Assembly (NCBI RefSeq): GCF_005144415.1
Contig: NZ_SWJE01000006.1
Coordinates: 209,557-273,556, forward strand
DNA: 64,000 bases
Origin: Trinickia terrae
GTDB taxonomy: Bacteria; Pseudomonadota; Gammaproteobacteria; Burkholderiales; Burkholderiaceae
Direction: 5' to 3'
Made by a program: the position numbers and the translations under genes. Of this stretch, positions 43,915 to 52,578 are shown in pieces. The notes under the pieces were generated by a model. It was not told the origin of the DNA. It saw only the letters and a program-made list of their open reading frames with translations, and searched no databases. Each line of letters starts with the position of its first letter. Position 1 is the first letter of the stretch.

Positions 43915-45993
43915 ATGCCGACACCTTTCGAAAACCACGACAGCAATTCGCCTTGGCACGCAGGCGAATTGGCGCTGCAGCAAAGCGTGGGCGTCGTCGC
44001 GCAAATGGACGAGCTCGGCCGGCGCAACGTGCGCGATCATCTGATCGACCAGCATCGCGAGTTCTTTCCGCTGATTCCGTTCGTCGCGCTCGGCGCGGTC
44101 GATGCGCGAGGCGACGTGTGGGCGACGCTGCTCGCGGGAGAACCGGGCTTCCTGCATGCGCCCACGCCGCAGGCATTGCGCGTGGACGCCATGCTCGATC
44201 CGCGAGATCCCGCTGTCGCCGGCATACACGACGGCGCCTCGGTCGCGCTCGTCGGCGTCGAGCTGCATACGCGGCGGCGCAACCGGTTGAACGGCATCGT
44301 GCAGCATCGCTCCGAGCGAGGGTTCGAAGTCGGCGTGAGGCAGTCGTTCGGCAACTGCCCGCGCTATATCCAGGCGCGCCAATTCGAATTCGTCCGCGAG
44401 CCTTCGGCGCCGTCGGCGCAAGCGTCCGAAGAAATGCCGCGCGTCGACTCGCGCGCGGCCGCTTTGATCGCTTCCGCCGATACGTTCTTCGTCGCGTCGT
44501 ACGTCGAGCACCCCGGCAAAGGACGCGAGGTCGACGTCTCGCATCGCGGCGGCAAGCGCGGCTTCGTGCGCGTCGGTGACGACGGCGTGCTGACCATCCC
44601 CGATTTTTCGGGCAACCTGTACTTCAACACGCTCGGCAATTTCCTGTCGAACCCCAAGGCCGGGCTCGTCTTTGTCGACTTCGAAACGGGCGACCTGCTG
44701 CAGCTCACGGGTGATGCCGAAGTCGATACCGATTCGCCGGAGATCGCCACGTTCCGCGGCGCCGAGCGGCTGTGGCGCTTCACGCCGCGCCGCATCGTCT
44801 ATCGCGCCGGAGCGATGCCGTTGCGCTGGACGCTGCCCGAGAACGGCGTCTCGCCCTATTCGACGATGACGGGCAGTTGGGAAGAAAGCACCGAACGCAT
44901 GAAGGCCATCGCACTCGCCACCGGATGGCGGCCCTTCACGATCGCGAAGGTGGTCGACGAAAGCTCGGTGATCCGCTCGTTTCATCTCGAACCGGCCGAC
45001 GGCGCCGGTTTGATTCCGCACCTCGCGGGCCAGCATCTGCCGGTTCGCATCACGCGAACCGAAGGCGAGACGCCGTTGATCCGCACGTATACGCTTTCAG
45101 TCGCGCCGTCCGACGGTTTCTACCGGATCAGCGTGAAGCGCGACGGCGCCGTGTCGCGTCATCTGCACGATGCGCTGCGCGAGGGCGACGAGATCGAAAC
45201 CCGCGCGCCCGCGGGCAACTTCACGATCGACGCCCGCGAGCGCCGGCCCGCCGTGCTGCTCGCCGGTGGAATCGGCGTGACGCCGATGCTCGCGATGCTG
45301 CGGCATCTCGTCTACGAAGGTCTGCGCACGCGCCGGATCCGCCCCGTGTGGTTCTTCTATTCCGCGCGTTCGCTTGCCGAGCGCGCCTTCACGGCGGAGA
45401 TCGAAGCGCTTGCTGCGATGTCGCAAGGCGCGGTACGCGTGATGCGCTTGCTGACCGACACCGAAGGCGCGATCGAGCAACGCGACTACGACGCCAAAGG
45501 CCGCCTCGATATCGATGTGCTGCGCCAGACACTGCCCTTCGACGACTTCGATTTCTATCTCTGCGGCCCGGCCGCATTCACGCAATCGCTCTACGACGGC
45601 TTGCGCGGACTCTCGATCGCGGACCGGCGCATCCACGCCGAATCGTTCGGACCGTCCGGGTTAAAGCGCAGCAAGGATCGATGCGAGGAGTCCGAGCAGG
45701 CGCGAGCGCCTGCTCAAGGGCCGGTTCCCGTCATCTTCATCGCGTCGGGCAAGGAGGCGCGCTGGACGCCCGAGAGCGGAACGCTGCTCGAGCTCGCGGA
45801 GAAACGCGGGCTCGCCCCGGAGTTCGGCTGCCGCTCAGGCGTCTGCGGTGCGTGCCGCACGGGCATCGTGTCGGGCGCGGTCGCGTACCGTGAGCCGCCT
45901 TCGTTCGAGGTGCCCGGCAATGAAGCGCTGATTTGCTGCGCCGTTCCCGCGGCCCGCAGCGACGATGGCGAACGGCTGCTGCTGGATCTGTAA
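43915..45993 (+). CDS. Three-domain fusion: PNPOx-like, FNR-type reductase and 2Fe-2S ferredoxin
   Basis: A 692-residue soluble fusion. Residues 1-330 form a pyridoxamine 5'-phosphate oxidase-like split-barrel domain (DVSHRGGKRGFVR, LYFNTLGNFLSNPKAGLVFV). Residues 335-585 form a ferredoxin-NADP reductase-type domain with RTYTLSVAPSD (FAD), AGGIGVTPMLAML (NADP) and FYLCGPAAFTQSLY. The C-terminal 85 residues are a 2Fe-2S ferredoxin domain, cysteines CRSGVCGACRTG and a later ICC. The fusion should pass electrons from NADPH through FAD and iron-sulphur to the N-terminal domain, but the substrate is unknown. Start at MPTPFENH; no strong ribosome binding site seen. Confidence 0.88.
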   Translation: MPTPFENHDSNSPWHAGELALQQSVGVVAQMDELGRRNVRDHLIDQHREFFPLIPFVALGAVDARGDVWATLLAGEPGFLHAPTPQALRVDAMLDPRDPAVAGIHDGASVALVGVELHTRRRNRLNGIVQHRSERGFEVGVRQSFGNCPRYIQARQFEFVREPSAPSAQASEEMPRVDSRAAALIASADTFFVASYVEHPGKGREVDVSHRGGKRGFVRVGDDGVLTIPDFSGNLYFNTLGNFLSNPKAGLVFVDFETGDLLQLTGDAEVDTDSPEIATFRGAERLWRFTPRRIVYRAGAMPLRWTLPENGVSPYSTMTGSWEESTERMKAIALATGWRPFTIAKVVDESSVIRSFHLEPADGAGLIPHLAGQHLPVRITRTEGETPLIRTYTLSVAPSDGFYRISVKRDGAVSRHLHDALREGDEIETRAPAGNFTIDARERRPAVLLAGGIGVTPMLAMLRHLVYEGLRTRRIRPVWFFYSARSLAERAFTAEIEALAAMSQGAVRVMRLLTDTEGAIEQRDYDAKGRLDIDVLRQTLPFDDFDFYLCGPAAFTQSLYDGLRGLSIADRRIHAESFGPSGLKRSKDRCEESEQARAPAQGPVPVIFIASGKEARWTPESGTLLELAEKRGLAPEFGCRSGVCGACRTGIVSGAVAYREPPSFEVPGNEALICCAVPAARSDDGERLLLDL

Positions 45994-46003
45994 AGCACGG
46001 CGC

Positions 46004-46375
46004 CTAATCGCCATACTCCGAGTATTTGCGCGCGTCCCCCCGCACCTTGCTCGCCGGATACTTGGCGCGATTGATCTCGATCTTCTCCAGCGCCGCCTTG
46101 AACAGATCGACATCGAGCTTGTCCGCGAGCATCACGAGATAGGCGAGCACGTCCGCCATCTCCTGACGGATCGCCTCGAGCCTGGTCTCATCCAATTCGT
46201 CTTTTTGCCCGGTCGCGAGCCACTGAAAAGGCTCGAGCAGTTCGCTCGCCTCGACGCTCAGCGCCGTCGCCAGGTTCTTCGGCGTGTGAAACCGGCCCCA
46301 GTCCCGCTCCTCTGCAAATCGTCGCAGCGCATCGCGCAGCTCGATCAGGTCGCTTCGTATTTCCCGGCTATCCAT
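46004..46375 (-). CDS. MazG-like nucleotide pyrophosphohydrolase
   Basis: A 123-residue all-helical protein of the MazG/dUTPase-like superfamily. SVEASELLEPFQW and RQEMADVLAYLVMLADKL contain the ExxE(x)12-28ExxD metal-binding pattern: EASE in the first helix and EMAD later. Such small enzymes hydrolyse non-canonical nucleoside triphosphates such as dUTP or dCTP analogues. Start MDSREIRSD was chosen; the upstream frame is not conserved. Downstream of the convergent fusion gene. Confidence 0.85.
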   Translation of the reverse strand: MDSREIRSDLIELRDALRRFAEERDWGRFHTPKNLATALSVEASELLEPFQWLATGQKDELDETRLEAIRQEMADVLAYLVMLADKLDVDLFKAALEKIEINRAKYPASKVRGDARKYSEYGD

Positions 46376-46496
46376 CCTTGATCCCGTCTTCGTAGAAGGT
46401 GTGCTTCGCTCTGTGCGAAACGATACGCCTCTTTCGACCGTCCCGCGCTTGGCCGGCCCCCGCCGCGACATCGAGGGCCGGCGCGCACGCGACCGC

Positions 46497-48017
46497 TTAC
46501 GGCCGCACCTTCCCCGCCGCGTGATGCCCCTTCGACCCTCTCAACTCATCGATGCGCGACGCGCTGACCGACGTCGCAGGCTGCTGGTTGTCAGCCGACA
46601 AGCCGGCCGCGACCTTGCTGTCGCCCTCCGACGCGAAGTAGTGCTCCAGATGCTTCGAGACCTGGGTGCGCACGAACGCCTTGGCCTGCTGCGGATCGCG
46701 AATGTCCTGCGTGCGCAGCGGGTTGCGGTTTCCCGGATGCGGGTCGAGGTGCACGGAGCCGTCGAGCATCTCGCGCTGCATCGCGTCCATGACCTGCGGC
46801 TGGACCGGGACCGTCAAGTCGGGCGTCGCCGTGCGCCATTGCCGCGTGCCGTCCTTGACGAGATATGTCTGCGTGAGCTTCGCCGCCGCCTCGTCGCGCT
46901 TGGTCAAGTAACCGCCGAGGCCGAACGCCTCGATCATCGAACCGGGAATCGTCGAATGGCTGTACACGGTCGAATCGACCGCCGCCTGAAACCACGGCGA
47001 GACCAGGATGCACGGCACGCGCAGCCCGAGGCGATCGAAATCGAAAGGCGCCAGATATTTCTCGTCGAGCCGGCCAGGAATGCCGTCGGGCGAAACGGCG
47101 GACGGCGGCTGAACGTGGTCGTAATAGCCGCCGTGCTCGTCGAACACGATGATGTAGAGCGTTTTCTTCCAGACGTCCTCGTTGGCCTTCAACGCGCTGT
47201 AGATGTCCGCCACGAGCTTTTCGGCGGGCCGCACGTCGGCCGGCGCGTGCATGCTGTTGACCGGCTGCGTCGGCGAGCCGATGAACGCGGGCACGATGAA
47301 CGAGTACGTCGCGAGCTTGTCGCCGGACACGTCGGCGAGGAAGTTGCCTTCGAACAGCGCGTTGTTCTCCGGCGTCTTCTCGATATGCTGGAAGAGCTGG
47401 AGCACGTCGTTGGTGTCGTGGTAGTAGACGCGCCAAGTGCAGCCGTCCTTCGCGTTGATGCGGTCGTAGAGCGTGTCGCAGGTCAGGTTGGGCTTCCAGT
47501 TGGCGTTGTACGTGTAGCCTTGCGAGGTTGCCGCATGCACGAACGCGCGGTTCGGCACCGTCGGCCCCGGCACGTCGGCGAACCAGTGGTCGCACAGCAC
47601 GAAGTTCTTCGCAAGCGTCGAGAGCACCGGCAATTGCACGGGATCGAAGCAATTCATCACCTGCTGCAGCTCGCTCTCGGTCGGCGCGCGCTTGAGGTCG
47701 TAGTTCAGCGACGTGTTGAACGACGCGATGAAGCCATCGAGCTTGGCGGTGCCGGCGGCCACGTCCGCGGCAACGTTGGTCGTGCCGAACAATTGCTCGC
47801 TGGTCTGCTTGAGCGAATGCGACGGGCCCTCGCCGACCGAGGTGTAGTCTCCGCCTTTGCGCGTCTTGAAGGCCGTCGTCTCGGCGTTGCCGGGCGTGAG
47901 GTAATTGGTGAAGCCTGCGGCAGACACCCCTTCCCCGATCCCGAGATAGCCGAACAAGTGGTCGAACGAACGGTTCTCCAGCATCAGAACAACGACGTGG
48001 TCGAATTGCAGCGCCAT
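46497..48017 (-). CDS. Phospholipase C/acid phosphatase-like phosphoesterase
   Basis: A 506-residue enzyme of the phosphoesterase family that contains bacterial phospholipases C and AcpA-type acid phosphatases. The start has VVLMLENRSFDHLFGYLG with the nucleophile-region ENRSFD, followed by LCDHWFADVPGPTVPNR and IIVFDEHGGYYDHVQPP, which hold the metal and catalytic residues. Unlike secreted phospholipases C, no signal peptide is seen from MALQFDH; a longer frame upstream does not provide one. GGAGTGC precedes the start. Its substrate and location are uncertain. Confidence 0.85.
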   Translation of the reverse strand: MALQFDHVVVLMLENRSFDHLFGYLGIGEGVSAAGFTNYLTPGNAETTAFKTRKGGDYTSVGEGPSHSLKQTSEQLFGTTNVAADVAAGTAKLDGFIASFNTSLNYDLKRAPTESELQQVMNCFDPVQLPVLSTLAKNFVLCDHWFADVPGPTVPNRAFVHAATSQGYTYNANWKPNLTCDTLYDRINAKDGCTWRVYYHDTNDVLQLFQHIEKTPENNALFEGNFLADVSGDKLATYSFIVPAFIGSPTQPVNSMHAPADVRPAEKLVADIYSALKANEDVWKKTLYIIVFDEHGGYYDHVQPPSAVSPDGIPGRLDEKYLAPFDFDRLGLRVPCILVSPWFQAAVDSTVYSHSTIPGSMIEAFGLGGYLTKRDEAAAKLTQTYLVKDGTRQWRTATPDLTVPVQPQVMDAMQREMLDGSVHLDPHPGNRNPLRTQDIRDPQQAKAFVRTQVSKHLEHYFASEGDSKVAAGLSADNQQPATSVSASRIDELRGSKGHHAAGKVRP

Positions 48018-48278
48018 GGTGCACTCCTTTCCTGAATCGTGAGACGTGGTTGCGTTGATCCCTCGCGGGGCCTGGCCGCCGTGCACGGGAAACCGCGCAG
48101 GCGAATTGACGATGCTCGGCGTGTCCTGTGGCGATTTGATGTCGCCGGCAACGATGCACATCGCCATGCGCGCAAGCAAGCCGCGAGCGCGCCCGGCAAC
48201 GCCGGTTCGACAGGAATGGCCCCGGTTACGGGATTGAATTTCGAAGCGGCCGCGACGGCCGTTACCGCGATAGCGTCG

Positions 48279-48773
48279 CTAAGCCGCCGTGGCGAGGTAC
48301 TTCTCGATGAGCTTCATTTGCGCCGTCCAGCCTCGGTCGTTCATGTCGAACGCCTTCGCGCGCCGGACCGCGAAGATCCGGTCGAAGCCCGATTCGGTGA
48401 GCGTAAGCGCCGTGCCGCCGGGCACGGCATTGAGCGAGAAGGCGACCAGCGTCATCGGTTCGCTCGAATAGTCGAAGCCGGAGTCGACCGCGAACGGGTG
48501 CCAGCGAAACGAGAAGAGCCGCTCGGGCTCGATACGGTCGACGACGATCTCGAACGCCGCGCCCGCGTAGGGCTCCTGCGACTTCGCGACTTCCGCGTCG
48601 ACGGTCGTCGGCGTGATCCTTCCGGTGAGACGCGAGCCCGCGACGAAGGGGCCGTCGAAAGCGACGCCGAACCAGCTGCCGAACTGCTTCGCGTCGCTGA
48701 TCGCTTCCCATACGCGCGCAAGCGGCGCGCGCAGCAACACGTTCTTTTCGATGCAATCGGTTTGTCGAGTCAT
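48279..48773 (-). CDS. SRPBCC/AHSA1-like protein
   Basis: A 164-residue protein of the START-like SRPBCC superfamily, AHSA1 group. The features are IEKNVLLRAPLARVWEAISD at the start, FGSWFGVAFDGPF, RLFSFRWHPFAVD and GGTALTLTESGFDRI. These proteins form a helix-grip fold with an inner cavity and often bind or process small hydrophobic molecules; function here unknown. Unlike many relatives it has no ArsR regulator next to it. AGAACC lies before the start. Confidence 0.82.
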   Translation of the reverse strand: MTRQTDCIEKNVLLRAPLARVWEAISDAKQFGSWFGVAFDGPFVAGSRLTGRITPTTVDAEVAKSQEPYAGAAFEIVVDRIEPERLFSFRWHPFAVDSGFDYSSEPMTLVAFSLNAVPGGTALTLTESGFDRIFAVRRAKAFDMNDRGWTAQMKLIEKYLATAA

Positions 48774-48927
48774 AAGGTTCTCCCGGTATTCGTGAAACCT
48801 GACACACGAGCACGAAGGCCGGCGCGAAGCCGTTCAATTCGAGCCTCATCGTCTATGCTGACATAGGGACGTCTTGCCAATTGCAACAAAGTGCATCGAA
48901 TCCTCCGCGCTCGCAGGAGAGTTCGCA

Positions 48928-49120
48928 ATGTCATCGCGTCCCGAAATCGTCGAAGCCGTGCAGCGGCAAGCAGCGCGCGCGCAAGACGATGCTGGGACTG
49001 TTCGAGCGGGGCGTCTTTCTCAATCCGATGGGAACCAAGCTATACCTTTCGATCGCGCACGACGAAGCCATTTGCGACGCGTTCTGCGAACGTCTCGCAG
49101 ACACGCTGAACGAGCGCTGA
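48928..49120 (+). pseudogene. Decayed class III aminotransferase remnant
   Basis: A start codon with AGGAG nine bases upstream begins MSSRPEIVEAVQRQAARA, then the reading frame shifts. From 48989 another frame reads MLGLFERGVFLNPMGTKLYL and continues to LADTLNER, which resembles the last 40 residues of glutamate-1-semialdehyde/PLP class III aminotransferases. The roughly 400 residues expected in between are missing. This looks like a gene with a large internal deletion. Confidence 0.6.
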
Positions 49121-49221
49121 TGCTGTTGTGATCGATCTAGTCTGCCAGGAGGCGTGCGAAGTAAAATCGCAACTCGCGCGCGGCGCGCGCTCCGCTCGTT
49201 CCATACCAGCCTCCTGCCGAC

Positions 49222-50001
49222 TTGCCCATGACCACGCCAACATCCTCGAGCAGCCACCCCGTCACCAAGGCCCTAGTCACCGGCCATACGCGCGGAATCG
49301 GCGCCGCGCTCGCCGAGCAGTTCCTGGCACGCGGCATCGCCGTGCTGGGTGTCTCGCGATCGCGTCACGCCACGCTGGCAGAGCGTTTCCCTGAACTGCT
49401 CGACGAAGCCGAACTGGATCTGGCGGATCTTGCCCGCGTCGAGCAATGGCTTGCGGGCGATGCGTTGCGCCACTTCGCACGCGATGCGCAGCGGCTCGTG
49501 CTCATCAACAACGCGGGAACCGTGCAGCCGATCGGGCCGTGCGAAGTGCAAGACGCGCGCGAGATCGCGCGCGCCGTCTCGCTGAACGTCGCGACGCCGC
49601 TGATGTTCGCGAGCGCGTTCGCGGCAGTGAGCGCCGGCCTGGAAGACCGCCGCATCGTCCATGTTTCGAGCGGCGCGGCGCGCAACGCCTACGCAGGCTG
49701 GAGCATCTATTGCGCGACCAAGGCCGCGCTCGATCATCACGCGCGCTCGGTGGCGCTCGATCGAAGCCCCGCGCTCAGGATCTGCAGCGTCGCGCCGGGA
49801 GTCGTCGATACCGGCATGCAGGCCGAGATCCGCGGCATGGGAATCGACCGCTTCCCGCTGCGCGGGAAATTCGACGACCTCAAGCGCAGCGGACTGCTCG
49901 CGACGCCCGGGCAATCGGCGTCGAAGCTGATCGGCTACGTGCTCTCCGACAGCTTCGGCCAGACGCCGACCGCCGACGTGCGCGACTTGCCGCAGGCGTG
50001 A
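49222..50001 (+). CDS. SDR family oxidoreductase
   Basis: A 259-residue short-chain dehydrogenase. The nucleotide motif TGHTRGIGAALAE is near the N-terminus, NNAG in LINNAGTVQPIG. The catalytic Ser is in IVHVSSGAARNAY and the pair Tyr and Lys in WSIYCATKAAL, so the active site is complete. APGVVDTGMQAEIRGM is the substrate-loop region. The first methionine or the one six bases on (MTTPTSSS) could start it. A nitrilase is encoded convergently just beyond the stop. Substrate unknown. Confidence 0.9.
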   Translation: MPMTTPTSSSSHPVTKALVTGHTRGIGAALAEQFLARGIAVLGVSRSRHATLAERFPELLDEAELDLADLARVEQWLAGDALRHFARDAQRLVLINNAGTVQPIGPCEVQDAREIARAVSLNVATPLMFASAFAAVSAGLEDRRIVHVSSGAARNAYAGWSIYCATKAALDHHARSVALDRSPALRICSVAPGVVDTGMQAEIRGMGIDRFPLRGKFDDLKRSGLLATPGQSASKLIGYVLSDSFGQTPTADVRDLPQA

Positions 50002-50031
50002 CGCGGCAACGCCGCGAAATGCTCACTCGGC

Positions 50032-51036
50032 TCACTCGTCGCGCGGCTCCGGCAGATCGGGGCCGGCAAAACCGTCGCTTTGCACGCCGCCCGTCGTGTT
50101 GGACGCATCCGTCGTGCAAATCACACTGCTTTTCGGCCGCATGTCCACGTGCAGCGAAAACACGTCGGGTCTTGCATAGTGGCCCGCCACGTCGAGGTCG
50201 TATTTGCCTCGGATCGTATCGTCGAGATCGATATCGGCGGTGAGCACAGCCTCCTCTCCATAGACCGGCCCCGCCAGCACCTCGCCGAGCGGGCTCACGA
50301 TCACGCTGCCCCCTTTGATCAATTGCGTGCCGGGCTCGTTGCCCTGAATGCAGTCGTAGTCGGGCGGGCAATCCTCGCGCGTGAGGAACTGGCACGCGCT
50401 CAGCACGAAGCAGCGCCCTTCGTACGCGATGTGCCGCATCGACGCCTGCCACATGTCGCGCTCGTCGACCGTCGGCGCGCACCAGATCTCGACGCCGCGC
50501 GCGTACATCGACTGCCGCAGCATCGGCATGTAGTTCTCCCAGCAGATCGCCGCGCCCAGCTTGCCGACGCTGCTTTGCACAACCGGCAGCGTCGAGCCGT
50601 CGCCGCTGCCCCAGATCAGGCGCTCGCTCGCCGTGGGCATCAGCTTGCGGTGCTTGGCGACCAGCGCGCCGCGGTCGTTGAAGAAGAGCGCCGTGCAGTA
50701 GAGCGTCGCCCCGCCGCGCTCGATCACGCCGACCACGAGATTGCAGCGCGCCTGCGCGGCGAACGCGCCGATGCGCTCGGTCTCGGGGCCCGGCACGTCG
50801 ATCGCCGCGCGCGCGTAGCGCAGGAAGTCGTCGCGCCCCGCGCTCGAGCGCGACCCGACGCGCGTGCCGAAATCGAGCCCCTTGGGATAGCCGCCCAGAT
50901 ACGCCTCCGGAAACACCGCCAACTCGGCGCCTTCGCGCGCGAGCGTTTCGCAATGCGCCCGCATGCGCTCGAGCGTGCGCGGCGTATCGAACAACGTGGA
51001 CCCGGCCTGAACGACTGCAACCCGATGCTTGCTCAT
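50032..51036 (-). CDS. Nitrilase
   Basis: A 334-residue carbon-nitrogen hydrolase of the aliphatic/aromatic nitrilase branch. The catalytic Glu is in VFPEAYLGGYPKG, Lys in AKHRKLMPTASER and Cys in GAAICWENYMPMLRQ, so the triad is complete. Nitrilases hydrolyse nitriles to acids and ammonia. The start MSKHRVAV has GAGGAGGGG upstream. A LysR gene is divergent 72 bp away and probably controls it. The C-terminal 30 residues are a variable tail. Confidence 0.9.
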   Translation of the reverse strand: MSKHRVAVVQAGSTLFDTPRTLERMRAHCETLAREGAELAVFPEAYLGGYPKGLDFGTRVGSRSSAGRDDFLRYARAAIDVPGPETERIGAFAAQARCNLVVGVIERGGATLYCTALFFNDRGALVAKHRKLMPTASERLIWGSGDGSTLPVVQSSVGKLGAAICWENYMPMLRQSMYARGVEIWCAPTVDERDMWQASMRHIAYEGRCFVLSACQFLTREDCPPDYDCIQGNEPGTQLIKGGSVIVSPLGEVLAGPVYGEEAVLTADIDLDDTIRGKYDLDVAGHYARPDVFSLHVDMRPKSSVICTTDASNTTGGVQSDGFAGPDLPEPRDE

Positions 51037-51108
51037 ATGCCCCTCCTCCTCGACGATGGAGAACGCAGTATGCTTCCGGCATCGACATGAACCAAACAAA
51101 TTCTTTGG

Positions 51109-52107
51109 ATGATGAAAATCGATATCCTGGATGCAAGAAAGATCGACTTGAACCTCGCCGTGGTGTTTCTCGCGCTCTGGGAGGAGCGCAGCGTGACGCG
51201 CGCGGCGGCGCGTCTCGCGCTGAGCCAGGCCGCGGCGAGCGCCGCGCTCGCGCGCCTGCGCGAGACCTGCGAGGATGAACTGTTCCTGCGCGCCAAAGGC
51301 GGCATGCAGCCGACGCAGCGCGCGCTCGAGATCGTCGCGCAACTGGAAAACGGGATCGGATCGCTCGCCGCCGCGCTCGCGCCCGCGCCGCGCTTCGATC
51401 CACCCACCTCGACGCGGCGCTTCGTGATCGGCATGTCGGACGACTTCGAAATGGCGATCGGCCCGGAAATCTCGCGGCGCGTGCTCGAGCGCGCGAGCGG
51501 CGTATCGGTGATCTTCCGTCAGACGAACCGGCACACCGTCGACGCGATGCTGGAGGAGCAGCAGATCGAGCTCGCCGTGACCGTGGGCGCAGCGCCGAAG
51601 CGGTGGGCCTCGTGCGAAGCGCTCGGCAAGTCCAACTACGCGTGCCTCGCCGACAGCGCGCGCTGGGGCATCGCCCTGCCGCTCACGCTCGACGAATACC
51701 TCGCGCTGCCGCATCTGCTCGTATCATTCTCGGGACGCGAAGGCGCCGTCGATACGGCCCTGCGCGCGATCGGCAAGGTGCGTCACGTGCAGACCGCGCT
51801 CACGCATTTCTCCGCGGTGCCCGCGTTCCTGACGTCGGTGAAAGCCGTCACCACGATACCGCTGCATGCCGCGCGCGTGCTGGCGCGCGTCTCGCAGCTC
51901 GGGATCTGCGCGCCGCCCGTGCATTTCGACGATTACGAGGTATCGATGGTCTATCGCCGAACGAGTGCGCACGATCCCGGGCTCGAATGGTTCAAGGGCA
52001 TCGTGCACGAGGCGTTTCAAGCGCTCGACTTGCGGCCCGTGCGACCCGTGCGGCCCATTCGCACCGCGCGCCGTTCGGCGGCAAAGAGCAAAAAGTCCCC
52101 AACGTAG
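51109..52107 (+). CDS. LysR-family transcriptional regulator
   Basis: A 332-residue LysR protein of the NodD/PcaQ-like group: winged helix with LWEERSVTRAAARLALSQAA and LFLRAKGGMQPTQRAL; effector domain to about residue 300. The final 25 residues are a basic tail rich in RPVR and SK. It is divergent from the nitrilase gene and likely its regulator. Two consecutive ATG codons could start it. Confidence 0.88.
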   Translation: MMKIDILDARKIDLNLAVVFLALWEERSVTRAAARLALSQAAASAALARLRETCEDELFLRAKGGMQPTQRALEIVAQLENGIGSLAAALAPAPRFDPPTSTRRFVIGMSDDFEMAIGPEISRRVLERASGVSVIFRQTNRHTVDAMLEEQQIELAVTVGAAPKRWASCEALGKSNYACLADSARWGIALPLTLDEYLALPHLLVSFSGREGAVDTALRAIGKVRHVQTALTHFSAVPAFLTSVKAVTTIPLHAARVLARVSQLGICAPPVHFDDYEVSMVYRRTSAHDPGLEWFKGIVHEAFQALDLRPVRPVRPIRTARRSAAKSKKSPT

Positions 52108-52153
52108 GGCCTGTTCGCAGCAATCCAGGCCCTCATCAGAACGGAGTCCAGTC

Positions 52154-52459
52154 ATGAAAGCATCTCGTCGCAGCTTCCTGATCGCCAGCGTCGGCATCGG
52201 CTCGTCGCTCTTCCTCGCACAACGCGTCTTCGCCGACGAGCAGTTGAGCGAAGACGATCCGGCCGCGAAGTCGTACGGCTACGTAAAGGATGCGTCGAAA
52301 GTCGACAAGGCCAAGTATCCGAGCTACCAGGCCGGACAGGAATGCACCAACTGCTCGCTCTACACGGGCAAGACCGGCGACGCGTCGGGCGGCTGCCCGC
52401 TGTTCGGCGCCAAGCAGGTCGCGGCGCACGGATGGTGCAACGCCTATACGAACGCGTAG
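52154..52459 (+). CDS. High-potential iron-sulphur protein (HiPIP)
   Basis: A 101-residue exported 4Fe-4S electron carrier. The N-terminus has a twin-arginine-type signal (SRRSFLIAS) and a hydrophobic stretch with cleavage near VFADE. Cysteines are at ECTNCSLYTG, GGCPLFGAK and HGWCNAY, the four cluster ligands in family order. HiPIPs carry electrons in the periplasm. It lies 46 bp downstream of the LysR gene on the same strand but probably has its own promoter. Confidence 0.92.
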   Translation: MKASRRSFLIASVGIGSSLFLAQRVFADEQLSEDDPAAKSYGYVKDASKVDKAKYPSYQAGQECTNCSLYTGKTGDASGGCPLFGAKQVAAHGWCNAYTNA

Positions 52460-52578
52460 TCCGCTTGCGTAAGAAAACCGTAATGCGCGAGTGACGGGCA
52501 CGCCGCCGTTTCAGCGATAATCGCCCCCATTCTTTCGCATCGACCCGCCGGGCGGAGCATCCGTTCAAGCACGCAATC

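Noticed and set aside
43665..44579. 304-codon plus-strand frame overlapping the PNPOx-like fusion start, possible MocR-type regulator remnant
   Set aside because: Translation has no GntR or aminotransferase motifs; it becomes low-complexity inside the fusion gene.
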